A stretch of DNA of 64,000 nucleotides. Origin: Ancistrus triradiatus (lineage: Eukaryota > Chordata > Actinopteri > Siluriformes > Loricariidae). The stretch is from contig JAJAGP010000099.1 of assembly GCA_025084515.1 (NCBI GenBank), positions 372,001 to 436,000 of the forward strand. The letters are read 5' to 3'. This document shows, piece by piece, positions 54,105-64,000 of this stretch (its first letter is position 1; each line of letters opens with the position of its first letter). The notes under the pieces are model-generated. The model was given only the letters and a program-made list of their open reading frames with translations, did no database searches and was not told where the DNA came from. The position numbers and the translations under genes were made by a program.

Positions 54105-54990
54105 AGGTCAAGTCAAGTCAGCTTTATTTCTATAGCGTTCTTTACAGTGGTGCATTGTCTCAAAGCAGCTTTACAATTTTAGATGATCTTCTAACTTATA
54201 AGGCCAATCCCAAATTGAGCAAGCTTAGTGACTTCAGACAGGCCTGGACATGTACTGGCTTAAGCAGGGGGACACACCTGGCACTGCAGGATCTGAGTCC
54301 CTCTCGGCGTAGTGTGTTACTGAAGGTAGCCTTTGTTGCTTTGGTCCCAGCTCTCTGCAGGTCATTCATCAGGACCCTCTGTGTAATTCTGGGATTTTAT
54401 CACACCGTTCTCATGATCATTTTGACCCCACGGGATGAGATCTTGCGTGTTTCAAAGCAGCTTTACAATTTTAGAAGATCTTCTAATTTATAAGGTCAAT
54501 CCCAAAATGAGCAAGCCTAGGGCGACAGTGGCGAGGAAAAACTCCCTAAACGTTATAAGAAAGAAACCTTGGGAGAAACAGGACTTAAAAAGGGACCCAT
54601 CCTCCTTGGGCAGCTCAGATGTTATATGTAATGTATATGTATCTAATTAATAATTTCATAGTAATAGTGCAAATAAACATAAACTACATACATTGTAACA
54701 GAGAGAACATATTTAGAAATATAATAATTCAAATAAAATCAACTAACATTTTAGTGAAAATGAATTTATGAAGAGTATAATAAAATACAGAATATAAAAT
54801 CTATAGTGTATAAGCCAACAATGAAGATAAATATTGAACAGAATAACATAAAAATATGCATATCAGCATTTCACAGAGTCACTTGAGGACCTTGCATCCT
54901 CGTTGGGAAAGTCTAGGTGGCATGGCATCCCCAGTCGACCAGAGGAGGCAAGGGTCTGGATGGTGAATAACTCTTAATTGTGGCTTTGCA
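54105..54990 (+). repeat. Dispersed repeat R1, longest copy, interrupted by a transposon fragment
   Basis: 5' module 'cagctttatttctatagcg' to 'aaattgagcaagc' (54225); then a foreign piece; then R1 resumes with a second version of its own last 70 bp ('caaagcagctttacaatttt' to 'aaaatgagcaagcc', 54452-54520), 'cgacagtggcgaggaaaaac', and the 3' module (54860-54960). Confidence 0.7.
54232..54448 (-). mobile_element. Internal fragment of the 57309-type Tc1 transposon
   Basis: On the - strand it carries the stretch of transposase that the copy at 57725-57945 has on the + strand (e.g. NDLQRAGTK-type region; 'gcactgcaggatctgagtcc' in the sequence given). It has no terminal repeats and is flanked by a 68-bp direct repeat of R1, so it did not arrive by normal TA insertion. 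Confidence 0.75.
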
Positions 54991-54999
54991 AATGTCTGC

Positions 55000-57300
55000 A
55001 GGTCTACCAAGGGATTGGTTGAATGACAATAGAGAAAGGTGCTTACTGGTTTGCACATAATGACGTATATGTGAGCAATCCCTGTTTCCAAGGGGCAAGT
55101 TTTCTTGTAGTTGACTCTGTAGGAGCTTGCTCATGGAGCAAGATAAGGGGTGCGACTCTTGTATTAAAATGTCTATTTATCTCCATATAGCTAATGTGGA
55201 TTGAGCAATCAGAACTGATAGACCCGACATCCAGACCATGGTCTTGTTTGCTCTCTGAGGTCAGGAGTAGGACTATCAGAGTCGCTCTGTAGAATACACT
55301 GGATATCATCCATAATGGCAGAGAAGCAAAAGCATATGTCCTTTACTTGTAATGTAACACCTGTGTTTAGAGTTGGTTGATGAACTGATTAGTCAGTTAA
55401 TTTTACAGCCACAGATACTGTTGTCGCCCAATGTTTTGAAAGCAAAAACATACTTCTGTCAATCGTATTTTTAGATATAATGCCAAGTTCCCACTAAAAC
55501 AAGGGTCTAACCTAGACCAGTGCTTCTTGTAGCTACTACTGATGCATTTTCTGCTACACATAGAACTTTTGTATTGGCAGACTGGGGTTTCTTAAAACAC
55601 ATAAAGACGCCTAAAGAGGTGAAAAGCTCTTTGTTTTGGTTCCCAATGTCCCGTGTCTAGCAGCAAGCCACATATTTACTTGTACTACTGGATGCTGACT
55701 AGACCTAGACTCAAGTACTATTGATTCTAGCCCACTGCATACAGACTGCTGAAGTTTGGATGCTGTCTTGAATTGTGCTGTGGGTCACTGCCTTCTAATA
55801 GTCATGGGCAACTTTCACCAAGATTGGTTCATCATCTGAAGTGTTAGAAGCAGCCAAAACAACTGCAGCAATCAAACAGCTTGAGCAGATGTTTCCATGT
55901 TATGTCTGGCAGTTCAAGCAACTATGCGATTCTAGAAGACAACAAGCATCGCTGTGTTCAGACAAAATAAACATTAATCAGTCAAAGTGTACCACACATT
56001 TCTAATACACAGTTTCAGAGGAGGGCAAGAACAGTGACTGATGTTATCAAGTCAAGTCAAGTCAAGTCAAGTGATTTCCTGCAGATTTTTCCAAATACAG
56101 GCATTATATAAATGGAATACATTAAGAAAAAGGACTGAAATCATATTTTCTGCACATGAAATGATACGAGAAAAAATGTGAGCTGACAAGAGACTTTTAC
56201 AGGCTTCGAGTGAGGACTGAAGGTCAACTAATCCAAATGACTCTGGTGTTCTGTAATGTAAGGAAGTAGAACCAAAGCACTGCGCATCCATAAAAATCCT
56301 TAAAGGGTTTTGGAAATATCTTTCCAAACTTCCAATTAAGTATTTTGTGACCACCTGAATCTCAGATGTTGTCGTTAGTCCAAATAATGATATACTAATG
56401 AAGTAATTTCTCCAAAGACTACACTGTTACATCTGTACTGCTTTTTAAGTATTACAGCCTCTTTACTGTCAGTGAAACCCGAAAGTACTTGAATGTAGTC
56501 CATTCACTTTCAGCTTGTCTGCTACTCTGAAGGGGGGACTCCATAAACCCCACTGTACTTGTGGAACTCTTGTAATCCAGTGTAATTTTCAGCTGTAAAT
56601 AAAAGTGTCCTGATATTATGAACTGTTTGGTGCCATGTCTCCTTTCTATCAAATGTCTCAAATTTATCCCTATGGTAGAGTCAAGTTTCTTCGGATTGGC
56701 AGTGGCTTCATGGTGGTGGTATGTATTACAGTGGACTTTAGCACAGGTACTGTATATAGAACATAATGTTTGTTAATCCAACTCTGAGTGGGTTGGCCAA
56801 ATATTAATTTTCAAGTTTCCTACGTTAAAAGGTCAAACTCAAAAGTCCATAAAGTAAAACTAAAAACTTTAATGATATCTGAGGAGTTTCTCGCCTTCTT
56901 TTTTGGCCTCCACAATCTTGACATTTCAGATATTTTGTAAAATGAACAACCCTTGTTATCTTTGTTTGTCTATAAGCAATGCTCAATTTAGTTTTATTAT
57001 TATTTTTTCATTGCTTCCCTTTCCTTATTTTGTGTAGTTTAGCTCTATAGCTGTAAGCTCATGGGGCTTAATTATATAGACCTCTGGATTGTGGGGTTTT
57101 AAGAATAGGTTATATCTCAATTATTTTGCTCTGCTTTGTGGTTTTGTGGGATATATTTAAAGTTTTTAATTTCTGGTATTTTTATTTTTCCTTATTTAAT
57201 GGTCTTCTGATTTTGTACCTCTTGCTTACCAACACTATACAGAATTGTGGTTTGTTATTAGATCTATTTAATGTCACTATCAGCATCAATGGCCATTTCA
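55000..57300. other. Intergenic sequence, little recognised
   Basis: No gene and no transposon ends. A short (TCAAG)n repeat is at 56047-56071. Small open frames lack known similarity. Confidence 0.35.
56047..56071 (+). repeat. (TCAAG)5 microsatellite
   Basis: Five perfect units. The same pentamer starts the R1 repeat (caagtcaagtcag at 54108). Confidence 0.9.
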
Positions 57301-57308
57301 TATATACA

Positions 57309-58740
57309 CAGTGGGGCAAAAAAGTATTTAGTCAGCCACTGATTATGCAAGTTCTCCTACTTAGAAAGATGAGAGAGGTCTGTAATTTTCATCATAGGTA
57401 CACTTCAACTATGAGAGACAAAATGAGAAAATAATTCCAGGAAATCACATTGTAGGATTTTTAAAGAATTTAATTGTAAATCATGGTGGAAAATAAGTAT
57501 TTGTCCTCCACTCATTACCTGTATTAATGGCACCTGTTTGATCTCGTTATCTGTATAAAAGACACCTGTCCACAGCCTCAAACAGTCAGACTCCAAACTC
57601 AACCATGGCCAAGACCAAAGAGCTGTTGAAGGACACCAGGAAGAAAATGGTAGACCTGCACCAGACTAGGAAGAGTGAATCTACAATAGGCAAGAGGGTT
57701 GGTGTGTAAGAGATACAAGACCATTGATAATGTCCCTTGATCTCATCCCATGGGGTCAAAATGATCATGAGAACAATGAGCAAAAATCCCAGAACTACAC
57801 GGAGGGAACTGATGAATGACCTGCAGAGAGCTGGGACCAAAGTAACAAAGGCTACCATCAGTAACACACTACGCCAAGAGGGACTCAGATCCTGCAGTGC
57901 CAGGCGTGTTCTCCTGCTTAAGCCAGTACATGTCCAGGCCCGTCTGAAGTTTGCCACAGAGCATATGGATGATCCAGAAGAGGATTGGGAAAATATCATG
58001 TGGTCAGATGAAACCAAAATAGAACTTTTTGGGAAAAACTCAACTGAAGGAAGAAGAATGCTGAGTCACATAGCAAGAACACCATACCTACTGTGAAGCA
58101 TGGGGGTGGAAACATCATGCTTTGGAGCTGTTTTTCTGCAAAGGGGACAGGACGACTGATCCGTGTTAAGGGAAGAATGAACGGGGCCATGTATCGTGAC
58201 ATTTTAAGCCAAAACCTCCTTCCATCAGTGAGAGCATTGAAGATGGAACGTGGCTGGGTCTTCCAGCATGACAATGATCCCAAACACACCGCTCAGACAA
58301 CGAAGGAGTGGCTCCGTAAAAAGCATTTCAAGGTCCTGGAGTGGCCAGTCGCCAGGCCTCTGCCCCATAGAAAATGTGTGGAGGGAGTTGAAATTCCATG
58401 TTGCCCCAAAACATCACTGCTCTAGAGGAGATCTGCATGGAGGAATGGGCCAAAATACCAGCTACAGTTACAGGAAACGTTTGACCTCTGTCATTGCCAA
58501 GAAAGGTTATGTTACAAAGTATTGAGTTGAACCAAATTTATTGACCAAATACTTATTTTCCACCATAATTTACAATTATATTCTTTAAAAATCGTACAAT
58601 GGCATTTTCTGGATTTTTTTTCTCATTTTGTCGCTCATAGTTGAAGTGTACCTATGATGACAATGACAGACCTCTCTCATTTTTCTAAGTAGGAGAACTT
58701 GCACAATCAGTGACTGACTAAATACTTTTTTGCCCCACTG
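57309..58740 (+). mobile_element. Tc1-like transposon with both ends
   Basis: Ends cagtggggcaaaaaagtatt and its complement at the right; TA follows at 58741-58742, but CA rather than TA precedes the left end. About 1.43 kb. Long inverted ends continue for about 170 bp (acttagaaagatgagagagg and its complement). Same family as 34649-36273. Confidence 0.9.
57605..58525 (+). pseudogene. Tc1-like transposase, several breaks
   Basis: MAKTKELLKDTRKKMVDLHQ starts at 57605 and meets a stop after GKRVGV. Later frames keep NDLQRAGTKVTKATISNTLR, IMWSDETKIELFG with the first Asp, VFQHDNDPKHTAQTTKEW with the second Asp, and, after another shift, LCPIENVWRELK with the Glu. So the triad codons persist but the gene is broken in at least three places. 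C-terminal part reads to about 58525. Confidence 0.85.
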
Positions 58741-58754
58741 TACACATACAGATT

Positions 58755-58885
58755 AGGCCAAGTTTAGCATACTCAATTGTCATAATGCATGTCTTTGGAC
58801 TGTGGGAGGAAACCGGAATAAACCCACGCAGACACATATAAGGACATGCAAACTTCACACAGGAAGAACAGAGGACCTTCTTGCT
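58755..58885 (-). repeat. SINE-like repeat (486-815 family), part
   Basis: 'catgtctttggactgtggga', 'ggaaaccggaataaacccac', 'acatgcaaacttcacacagg'. Confidence 0.6.
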
Positions 58886-59219
58886 ACACAGAATCGTGGA
58901 AGAAAAAGTCTATAGAATAAGAAGGTGAATGGGTTGGAAAATCAGTGTGCTGCCAAATTAAATGTATTGATATGCTAATAAAGTGTATACATTAAGCAAG
59001 ACATTAACTCTTAACATCTGCCTATAGTCCAGGTTTATTTTCAAAATCAGGTTTCTTACCGTTAACCTGTGTGCACTGCAGATTGTGCAATGGAAAAGCT
59101 GTGCCCTTCAAACTGGGTGGATCAAAACTGAACCATGGAGAACTGACTTGCGTTGTTTTTGACTTGCATTACATTCCTGCTCAAGTTTCTTTGTTGTATT
59201 GTAACAAAGAGAAATAATT

Positions 59220-59297
59220 ATATATGGTCATTATACCACTGTTAAAAATGATATATGAAATCGAATGGTGGCCTTAGACTTTTGCACAGTGCTGTAC
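59220..59297 (+). mobile_element. Right end of the 'aagtcttaggcc' Tc1-like family
   Basis: 'tatatggtcattataccact' and 'gtggccttagacttttgcac' only; the rest is missing. Confidence 0.65.
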
Positions 59298-59299
59298 AC

Positions 59300-60329
59300 A
59301 ATCCTTAATTCCCAAGTAAAGAGAACACGAAATAGCCCAGAGTAACTGTTTCAGTAAACAAGTCAAGACCTTCAGAAAAGATCGCCCACCTAAAGCTATT
59401 GTGAATTGAGAGGCATAACATCAGACGGGCAAGTCCTTTTGCACATATGGTATTCTAAGCAAAATGTTGTAACCTGTTGCCTGAAGGAAGCAATATTTTA
59501 ATAAATTTGAAATACAATGTGCTCTATAAATGCCTGAGTAGATTTTTATAGCTTTTGGTTTTATTCTCAAGGTATATGAATAAAAATAGACAGAAGGCAG
59601 TATGTATTAAGTTTAACTGCTTTCACTCGTGTTGTTGTGTTACAACTCCAAAATGATGCAGAAAACGTCCCTATTTTCCACAGAGCTTTCTATATATTAT
59701 ACAGAAAATGCTCAGAATATCATAATGTTGCTGAAAGGTTTATGGTGCTTTTCCCCCTGCACATTTGAAATGACTACAGTAAAGACGTCTGCTGTGCAAC
59801 GATGCCATTGTTAGCTTCATCACAGAAGAGCTGCTTTCATTAGTATCGTTTCTGTTGTGTAATAATCTATTTGATTAACTAGCTATAAGCTGCACCATTA
59901 CTGCCAAAAGCTTTCTTCATAATGGTCTTAATCAAGAATAGCAAAACAAAGCAACCTGTCTTACCCCTGCTTATCCTGGTGCCCAAACCTGAATTCACTG
60001 GCAGCAGAGATATAACCTGGACAGGGCTCTAGTGCATCCCAGGGTCCAGAAACACACACATTGCAAGCCCTGCCCATGATTCGAACCCAGGCCTTCAGGG
60101 ACTGGGATTCCATTAGCCACCAAACCACCAGAGCTAAAAGTCTGCAGTGTGATGTAATTAATTGAGATGTAAATGTGATGTAGACTAATTGGTGTTTGTA
60201 TCCATTTTAATAATCACTGTTGTTAGCAAACCTAAAATTAGTATTGTTACTATATGTGGAACCTTTGCTAAAAGACTGGTGAAAATAAAAACAACATACG
60301 TCCAGTTTGCCTAGTTTCAGAAGAGTTTT
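59300..60329. other. Intergenic, nothing definite
   Basis: At 60045-60130 'catgattcgaacccagg' and 'gccaccaaaccacca' look like a reversed tRNA-derived SINE head, too decayed to place in a family. Confidence 0.3.
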
Positions 60330-60540
60330 AAGAGATTTATGTCTATAGCGCTTTTTACAATGGAGCATTTTCTCAAAGCAGATTTATATCATTCCATTAT
60401 CTAGGTCCAAAACCCAAATTGAACAAACCTAGGTTGACAGTGGCAAGGAAAAACTCCCTAATCATTACAAGGAAGAAACCTTGGGAAGACCAAGACTTAA
60501 AAAGGGACCCATCCTCCTTGGGCGGGATAGATGTTATACT
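60330..60540 (+). repeat. Dispersed repeat R1, 5' module
   Basis: 'tttatgtctatagcgctttt', 'ttctcaaagcagatttata', 'gacagtggcaaggaaaaac', 'gggacccatcctccttgggc'. Confidence 0.7.
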
Positions 60541-60756
60541 TATTTTTGTACAATTTGACATGGGTTTTCTATGGAGTCACCAGCGTCTGAGGATCATCAG
60601 TGTTTTAAAAGCTGTGGTGCTCCTTTAGAGCATCAATTCTCCATCTGGAAAAACTATCATTTTCTTGCTGGGTTCTTTGCTCTCCTGACTTATTTCAGGA
60701 AGGTGAAGGTAAATAAATGAGACATTGCATTTATTTAGTTGTGTTACAGTACTAGA

Positions 60757-60908
60757 AGCAGTGGTGGGACAATAGCACTGGACTGTTGACAAGATGTTTG
60801 AGACTTCAAGTCCCAGATCCACCAAGATGGTTCTGTTGGGCCCCTGAGTAATTCCTTCAACAATCAGCTGCTTTGGATAATGGTGTCTGCTAAATACTGG
60901 AAATGCAA
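60757..60908 (+). repeat. Diverged tRNA-derived SINE (S1-like)
   Basis: 'caatagcactggactgttga', B-box-like 'gacttcaagtcccag', 'ttggataatggtgtctgcta', 'atactggaaatgc'. Confidence 0.55.
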
Positions 60909-61204
60909 CGGCAGATGACAAAGTTGCCTCTATGCTTGGATAAACATCAGCAAAGCTGTGATCAGTTTCATGGTATGAATCTAGTAGTTGACTCCAATAG
61001 CATACAGACTGTAAGCCACTAAGCCTTTTGAATTTTGACATTCAACACTGGGCTCTTAATCAAGAATATGTAGTGTGCACCTGCACCTGGTTCCTGGGTG
61101 GGTTTGTTTGCTTGTTTGGTTGGGTACTTTAACGTCGCTATCAGCATCAGTGGCCATTTCAGCAACACATCTATACACAAGGTTACATAAAGACTAATCA
61201 TATA

Positions 61205-61395
61205 TATAAATCAATGCCAATTTAGTGTAATCAGTTAACCCAACACACGTCTTTGGACTGTGGGAGGAAACCAGAGTACCCGGAGTAAATCCAAGAGGAC
61301 ACTGGGAGGACCTAGGCCGCTCCACCCTGGAATCGAACCTAGGCACTTCTTGCTGTGAGGTGATGGTGCTACCCACCAAGCCACCGTGCCACCCC
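61205..61395 (-). repeat. SINE-like repeat (486-815 family), head part
   Basis: 'acacgtctttggactgtggg', 'gagtacccggagtaaatcca', B-box complement 'ggaatcgaaccta', 'ctacccaccaagccaccgtg'. The head is best preserved here. Confidence 0.7.
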
Positions 61396-61426
61396 CATGG
61401 GAGGGTACAATCTCAAGAGCACAGTA

Positions 61427-61613
61427 AGTGGTGGCTCAGTGGTTAAATCCAGTGGCCCTGGACTTTTAATTGGAAGTCCAGTAAAGTCAAATCTTGGCTT
61501 CACCCAGTTGACACTGTTGGGTGCTTGAGGAAAGATTTTAACCTTCAAATGCACAGCTCAGTTGTAAGTCGCTCTGGACATGGGCATCTGCTGAATGCTG
61601 GAAATGTAAATGC
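61427..61613 (+). repeat. Diverged tRNA-derived SINE (S1-like)
   Basis: 'ggtggctcagtggttaaatc', the B box is decayed, then 'gacactgttgggtgcttgag', 'gtcgctctggacatgggcat', tail 'ggaaatgtaaatgc'. Confidence 0.6.
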
Positions 61614-61924
61614 AATGAGCTGTAAGGACTGTAGCCATTAACTAAGGCTTTCTTAGGATCAGTGGTGGCAGATTTTAAAGGTGCTTAGGCTTTGATGGTC
61701 TTAATGACCAATTAAAACACCTTTAAAAAAAAGGAGACTAATGAATCAGCACAGATGCAGCAGGCTTCCTGCTGATCTGCTTCAAAAGCAAGTGTTTTAT
61801 TTCATGCTCTTTAATAAAATTGGCTAGGTGCTTGTATATCAGATACATGATAAAATCAAGCTGATTAAATAACCTGTTCAGGGAGTGGGAGATAAACAAC
61901 CTGGATCCTTTATTACTCCAAGTA

Positions 61925-62925
61925 TAATGCAGAGGTGTTTGAAAGTCAGTGAAACCTTTCAAATGTTTCTGCATAAATATGACCTCTAACACTATCAGAT
62001 TTTCGACATGTCCTAAAAATAGATAAAGGGAACCCAATTAACAACATTTCAACAACTTTTCTATTGGATTAAAGTCAGCTTATTTTTTTCTTTCTTAACC
62101 ATTCTTTGGTAGAACGTCTTGTGTGTATAGGGTTGTTGTCTTGCTGCATGATCCACGATGCATTTTCCTTTAGAATTTGCTGGTATAATTTAGAATTCAT
62201 TTTTCTATTAATGATGGCTAGCCATCCTGGCTCAGATGGTGCAAACGGGTCCAAACCATGATACTACCTCCTCGTTTCACAGATGGGATAAGGTCCTTAT
62301 GCTGGAATGCAGTGTTTTCCTTTCCCCAGACATGACGCTTCACATTTAAATCAAAAAGTTCTAATTTGGTCTCATCCGTCCACCAATTATTTTTCCAATA
62401 GCCTTCTGGCTTGTCCATGTCATCTTTAGCAAACTGCAGATGGGCAGCAATGTTGTTTTTGGAGATCAGTGAATGAAACCACTACTCTCCCTGAGGGTAG
62501 ACTCATGAACATTACTATCAGCCAATGTGAGAGAGGCCTTTTGTTGCTTATACGTTACCCTGGGTTCCTTTGTGACCTTGCGGACTATTACATGATTTCC
62601 CATTGGAGTGATCTTTGTTAGTGAAGCACTCTTAAAGAAGGTCTTGAATGTGCTCCATTTATACACACTCTATCTCACTGTGGATTGGTGGAGTCTAAAC
62701 CCTTTAGAGATAAGTTTGTAACCTTTTTCCAGTCTGATAAGCATCAGTGACTCTTCATAAGAATCCACAGAACTCTTCATTGTTGATGCCATGATGCGTT
62801 TCTACAAACATGCTGTGAAGACCGAGCACTGATCCTTGTTCTTGAAATACAACAATATGCCCTCTCACACTTGACCCATTCACTGAAATCACCTTCAAAT
62901 TAACTGCTTATGAGGTTGACCTTTT
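61925..62925 (-). pseudogene. Old relative of the 21834-23264 Tc1 element
   Basis: On the - strand: fragments ITPMGNHVIVRKVTKEPRVT, DKPEGYWKNNWWTDETKLEL (first Asp) and QHKDLIPSVKRGGSIMVW. The 5' side (62640-62800) and left end (61950-62040) also align. The region with the second and third catalytic acids (62050-62150) is mostly deleted. More mutations than the 22-kb copy, so older. Confidence 0.8.
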
Positions 62926-62929
62926 CCAG

Positions 62930-63715
62930 GCACTTAGCAAAAGGAATTAGTTGTCACAGTGCCCATTGCGTGTCCTGCCATTTACAGCCAGCTACAGCCA
63001 TCTTCGTTTATTGTGGTGTCGTGAACAAGAAACCTGAACTGCTATGGACTGGGACCGTATCATCTTTAGCAACAAATACAGTTGCTGATGAATGTCAGAA
63101 GCAAGTATGGAGGCCTCATGGTGAACGCTTCAATCCTGCCTTTGTTGTGAAGCGACACGCTGGCCCAACTGCTGGTGTGATGATCTGGGGAGTCGTCACA
63201 TATGACAGTCAGTCACCTAGTAGTGATATGAGGGACACTATCAACTCAGCGATATGTGCTGCCTCTCATGGCAGGGCTTTCAACCGGCATTTTTCATCAG
63301 TATAATGTTCACCCACATACAGCAATGGTTTTCCAGGGATGTCTCCACCATATTGCAACACTTCCTTGGCCTGCCCGGTCACCAGATTTATCGGCAATTG
63401 AGCATTTATGGGACCAGCTGTGACGCCAGCCTTGGCAACCTACAAGTGTGAAGAATCTACAGGCCAGCTGTGGGCAAATGTGTCAGAGGCATAATTAGCA
63501 GTCAACAATCTCTCACCAAGAGGTACACTACTCAAAAGTAGCCTCTAGGACACATTTATCCTTTTTAAAGAGCAGCAGGGGAAGCACTTTTACGCCCTCT
63601 TGTGGCAAGACCCAGTGTCTAACCAGACCACACCTGTAATAATTACATAATTGCTTGAGACATGTATGTCGAGTTTTTCAGCAATCTGACATTTCTATCT
63701 GGGTGCTTTTTTATT
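62930..63715 (+). pseudogene. Tc1-like relic related to 8395-9690, opposite strand
   Basis: Readable pieces: ADECQKQVWRPHGERFNPAF, VKRHAGPTAGVMIWGVVTYD, and PDLSAIEHLWDQL with the Glu intact (63380-63420). Frameshifts separate them. The 3' side 'gaggtacactactcaaaagt' to 'cacacctgtaataattac' matches the right side of the 8395-9690 element, though there it lies at the 5' side of the gene; it is therefore a terminal repeat. Confidence 0.7.
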
Positions 63716-63879
63716 ATTATTTATTTATTTTTGATCAATAACTGTAAATGACCAAGTATAGTATTTTTGTCTCATTGTTTTATCAAATCTGATGACAATT
63801 TTAAAGTGTTCACAAACATCTCAAGCATCATTGTAAAGTGAAGGCAGTTCCAATTTTCACTTGCAGTTTATCCTCTAAT

Positions 63880-63930
63880 TGTTTTTTTGTTGTTGTTTGT
63901 TTGTTTGTTTGTTGTTTTTTGGGATTTCTT
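63880..63930 (+). repeat. (GTTT)n simple repeat
   Basis: T-rich (GTTTGTTT) tract near the window's end. Confidence 0.85.
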
Positions 63931-64000
63931 TTGTCTTTTGCATCTTCACTGCCTGCTGGAATTCATATTTTGTAGAGCTTTTCATCGTTATAAATGCAGC

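Noticed and set aside
53978..54493. 171-codon open frame on the + strand
   Set aside because: It runs antisense through the Tc1 fragment and through the R1 repeat on both sides, so it is an artefact of repeats.
57586..58017. 143-codon open frame on the - strand
   Set aside because: Antisense to the Tc1-like transposase pseudogene at 57605-58525.
60625..61041. 138-codon open frame on the - strand
   Set aside because: It crosses a SINE-like repeat and has no recognisable domain.

Overview
This window is vertebrate nuclear DNA, almost certainly from a ray-finned fish. The evidence is one large spliced gene with canonical GT-AG introns, no operon-like coding, and introns packed with fish-type Tc1/mariner transposon fossils, hAT- and pogo-like elements and tRNA-derived SINEs. 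The SINE and Tc1 mixture suggests an otophysan, perhaps a catfish, but I cannot fix the species.

The gene is the 3' part of ncam2 (neural cell adhesion molecule 2, also called OCAM), on the + strand. Eight coding exons are visible: Ig domain 5 (1604-1791, 1949-2045), fibronectin type III domain 1 (8031-8204, 10670-10789), FN3 domain 2 (12278-12399, 19941-20115), the transmembrane segment with the membrane-proximal tail (48622-48826), and the last coding exon with stop codon and 3'UTR (51640 onward, stop at 51752-51754, first AATAAA at 53108). All phases agree (1, 0, 1, 1, 1, 0, 1, 2 at the exon starts), and joining the exons gives one open frame of 397 complete residues plus the stop. Ig domains 1-4 and the promoter lie upstream of the window. 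The mammalian exon for about 40 cytoplasmic residues, expected between the last two exons, was not found; the flanking exons still join in frame without it.

Layout: 1-1603 upstream intron with an inverted pair of SINE-like repeats; 1604-2045 Ig5; 2046-8030 intron with pogo-like, SINE and Tc1 remnants; 8031-12399 three FN3 exons; 12400-19940 intron with SINEs and a TIR element; 19941-20115 last extracellular exon; 20116-48621 a 28.5-kb intron holding most of the mobile DNA (a nearly intact Tc1 transposase, an hAT element with an 8-bp target duplication, a Tc1-like element nested in an older repeat, an intronic duplication, a degenerate tandem array and a stretch that looks like uncorrected long-read sequence); 48622-53130 the membrane and cytoplasmic exons and 3'UTR; 53131-64000 intergenic, with more Tc1, SINE and satellite-like repeats.

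There is no bacterial-style system, CRISPR array, rRNA gene or convincing second protein gene. I did not find a clearly new biological system. The best leads are the tandem NAGNAG acceptor of the transmembrane exon, the absent cytoplasmic exon, a hammerhead-ribozyme-like core in a retroelement tail, and the probable assembly gap-fill at about 35.13-36.08 kb. Similarities between copies were judged by eye, not computed.
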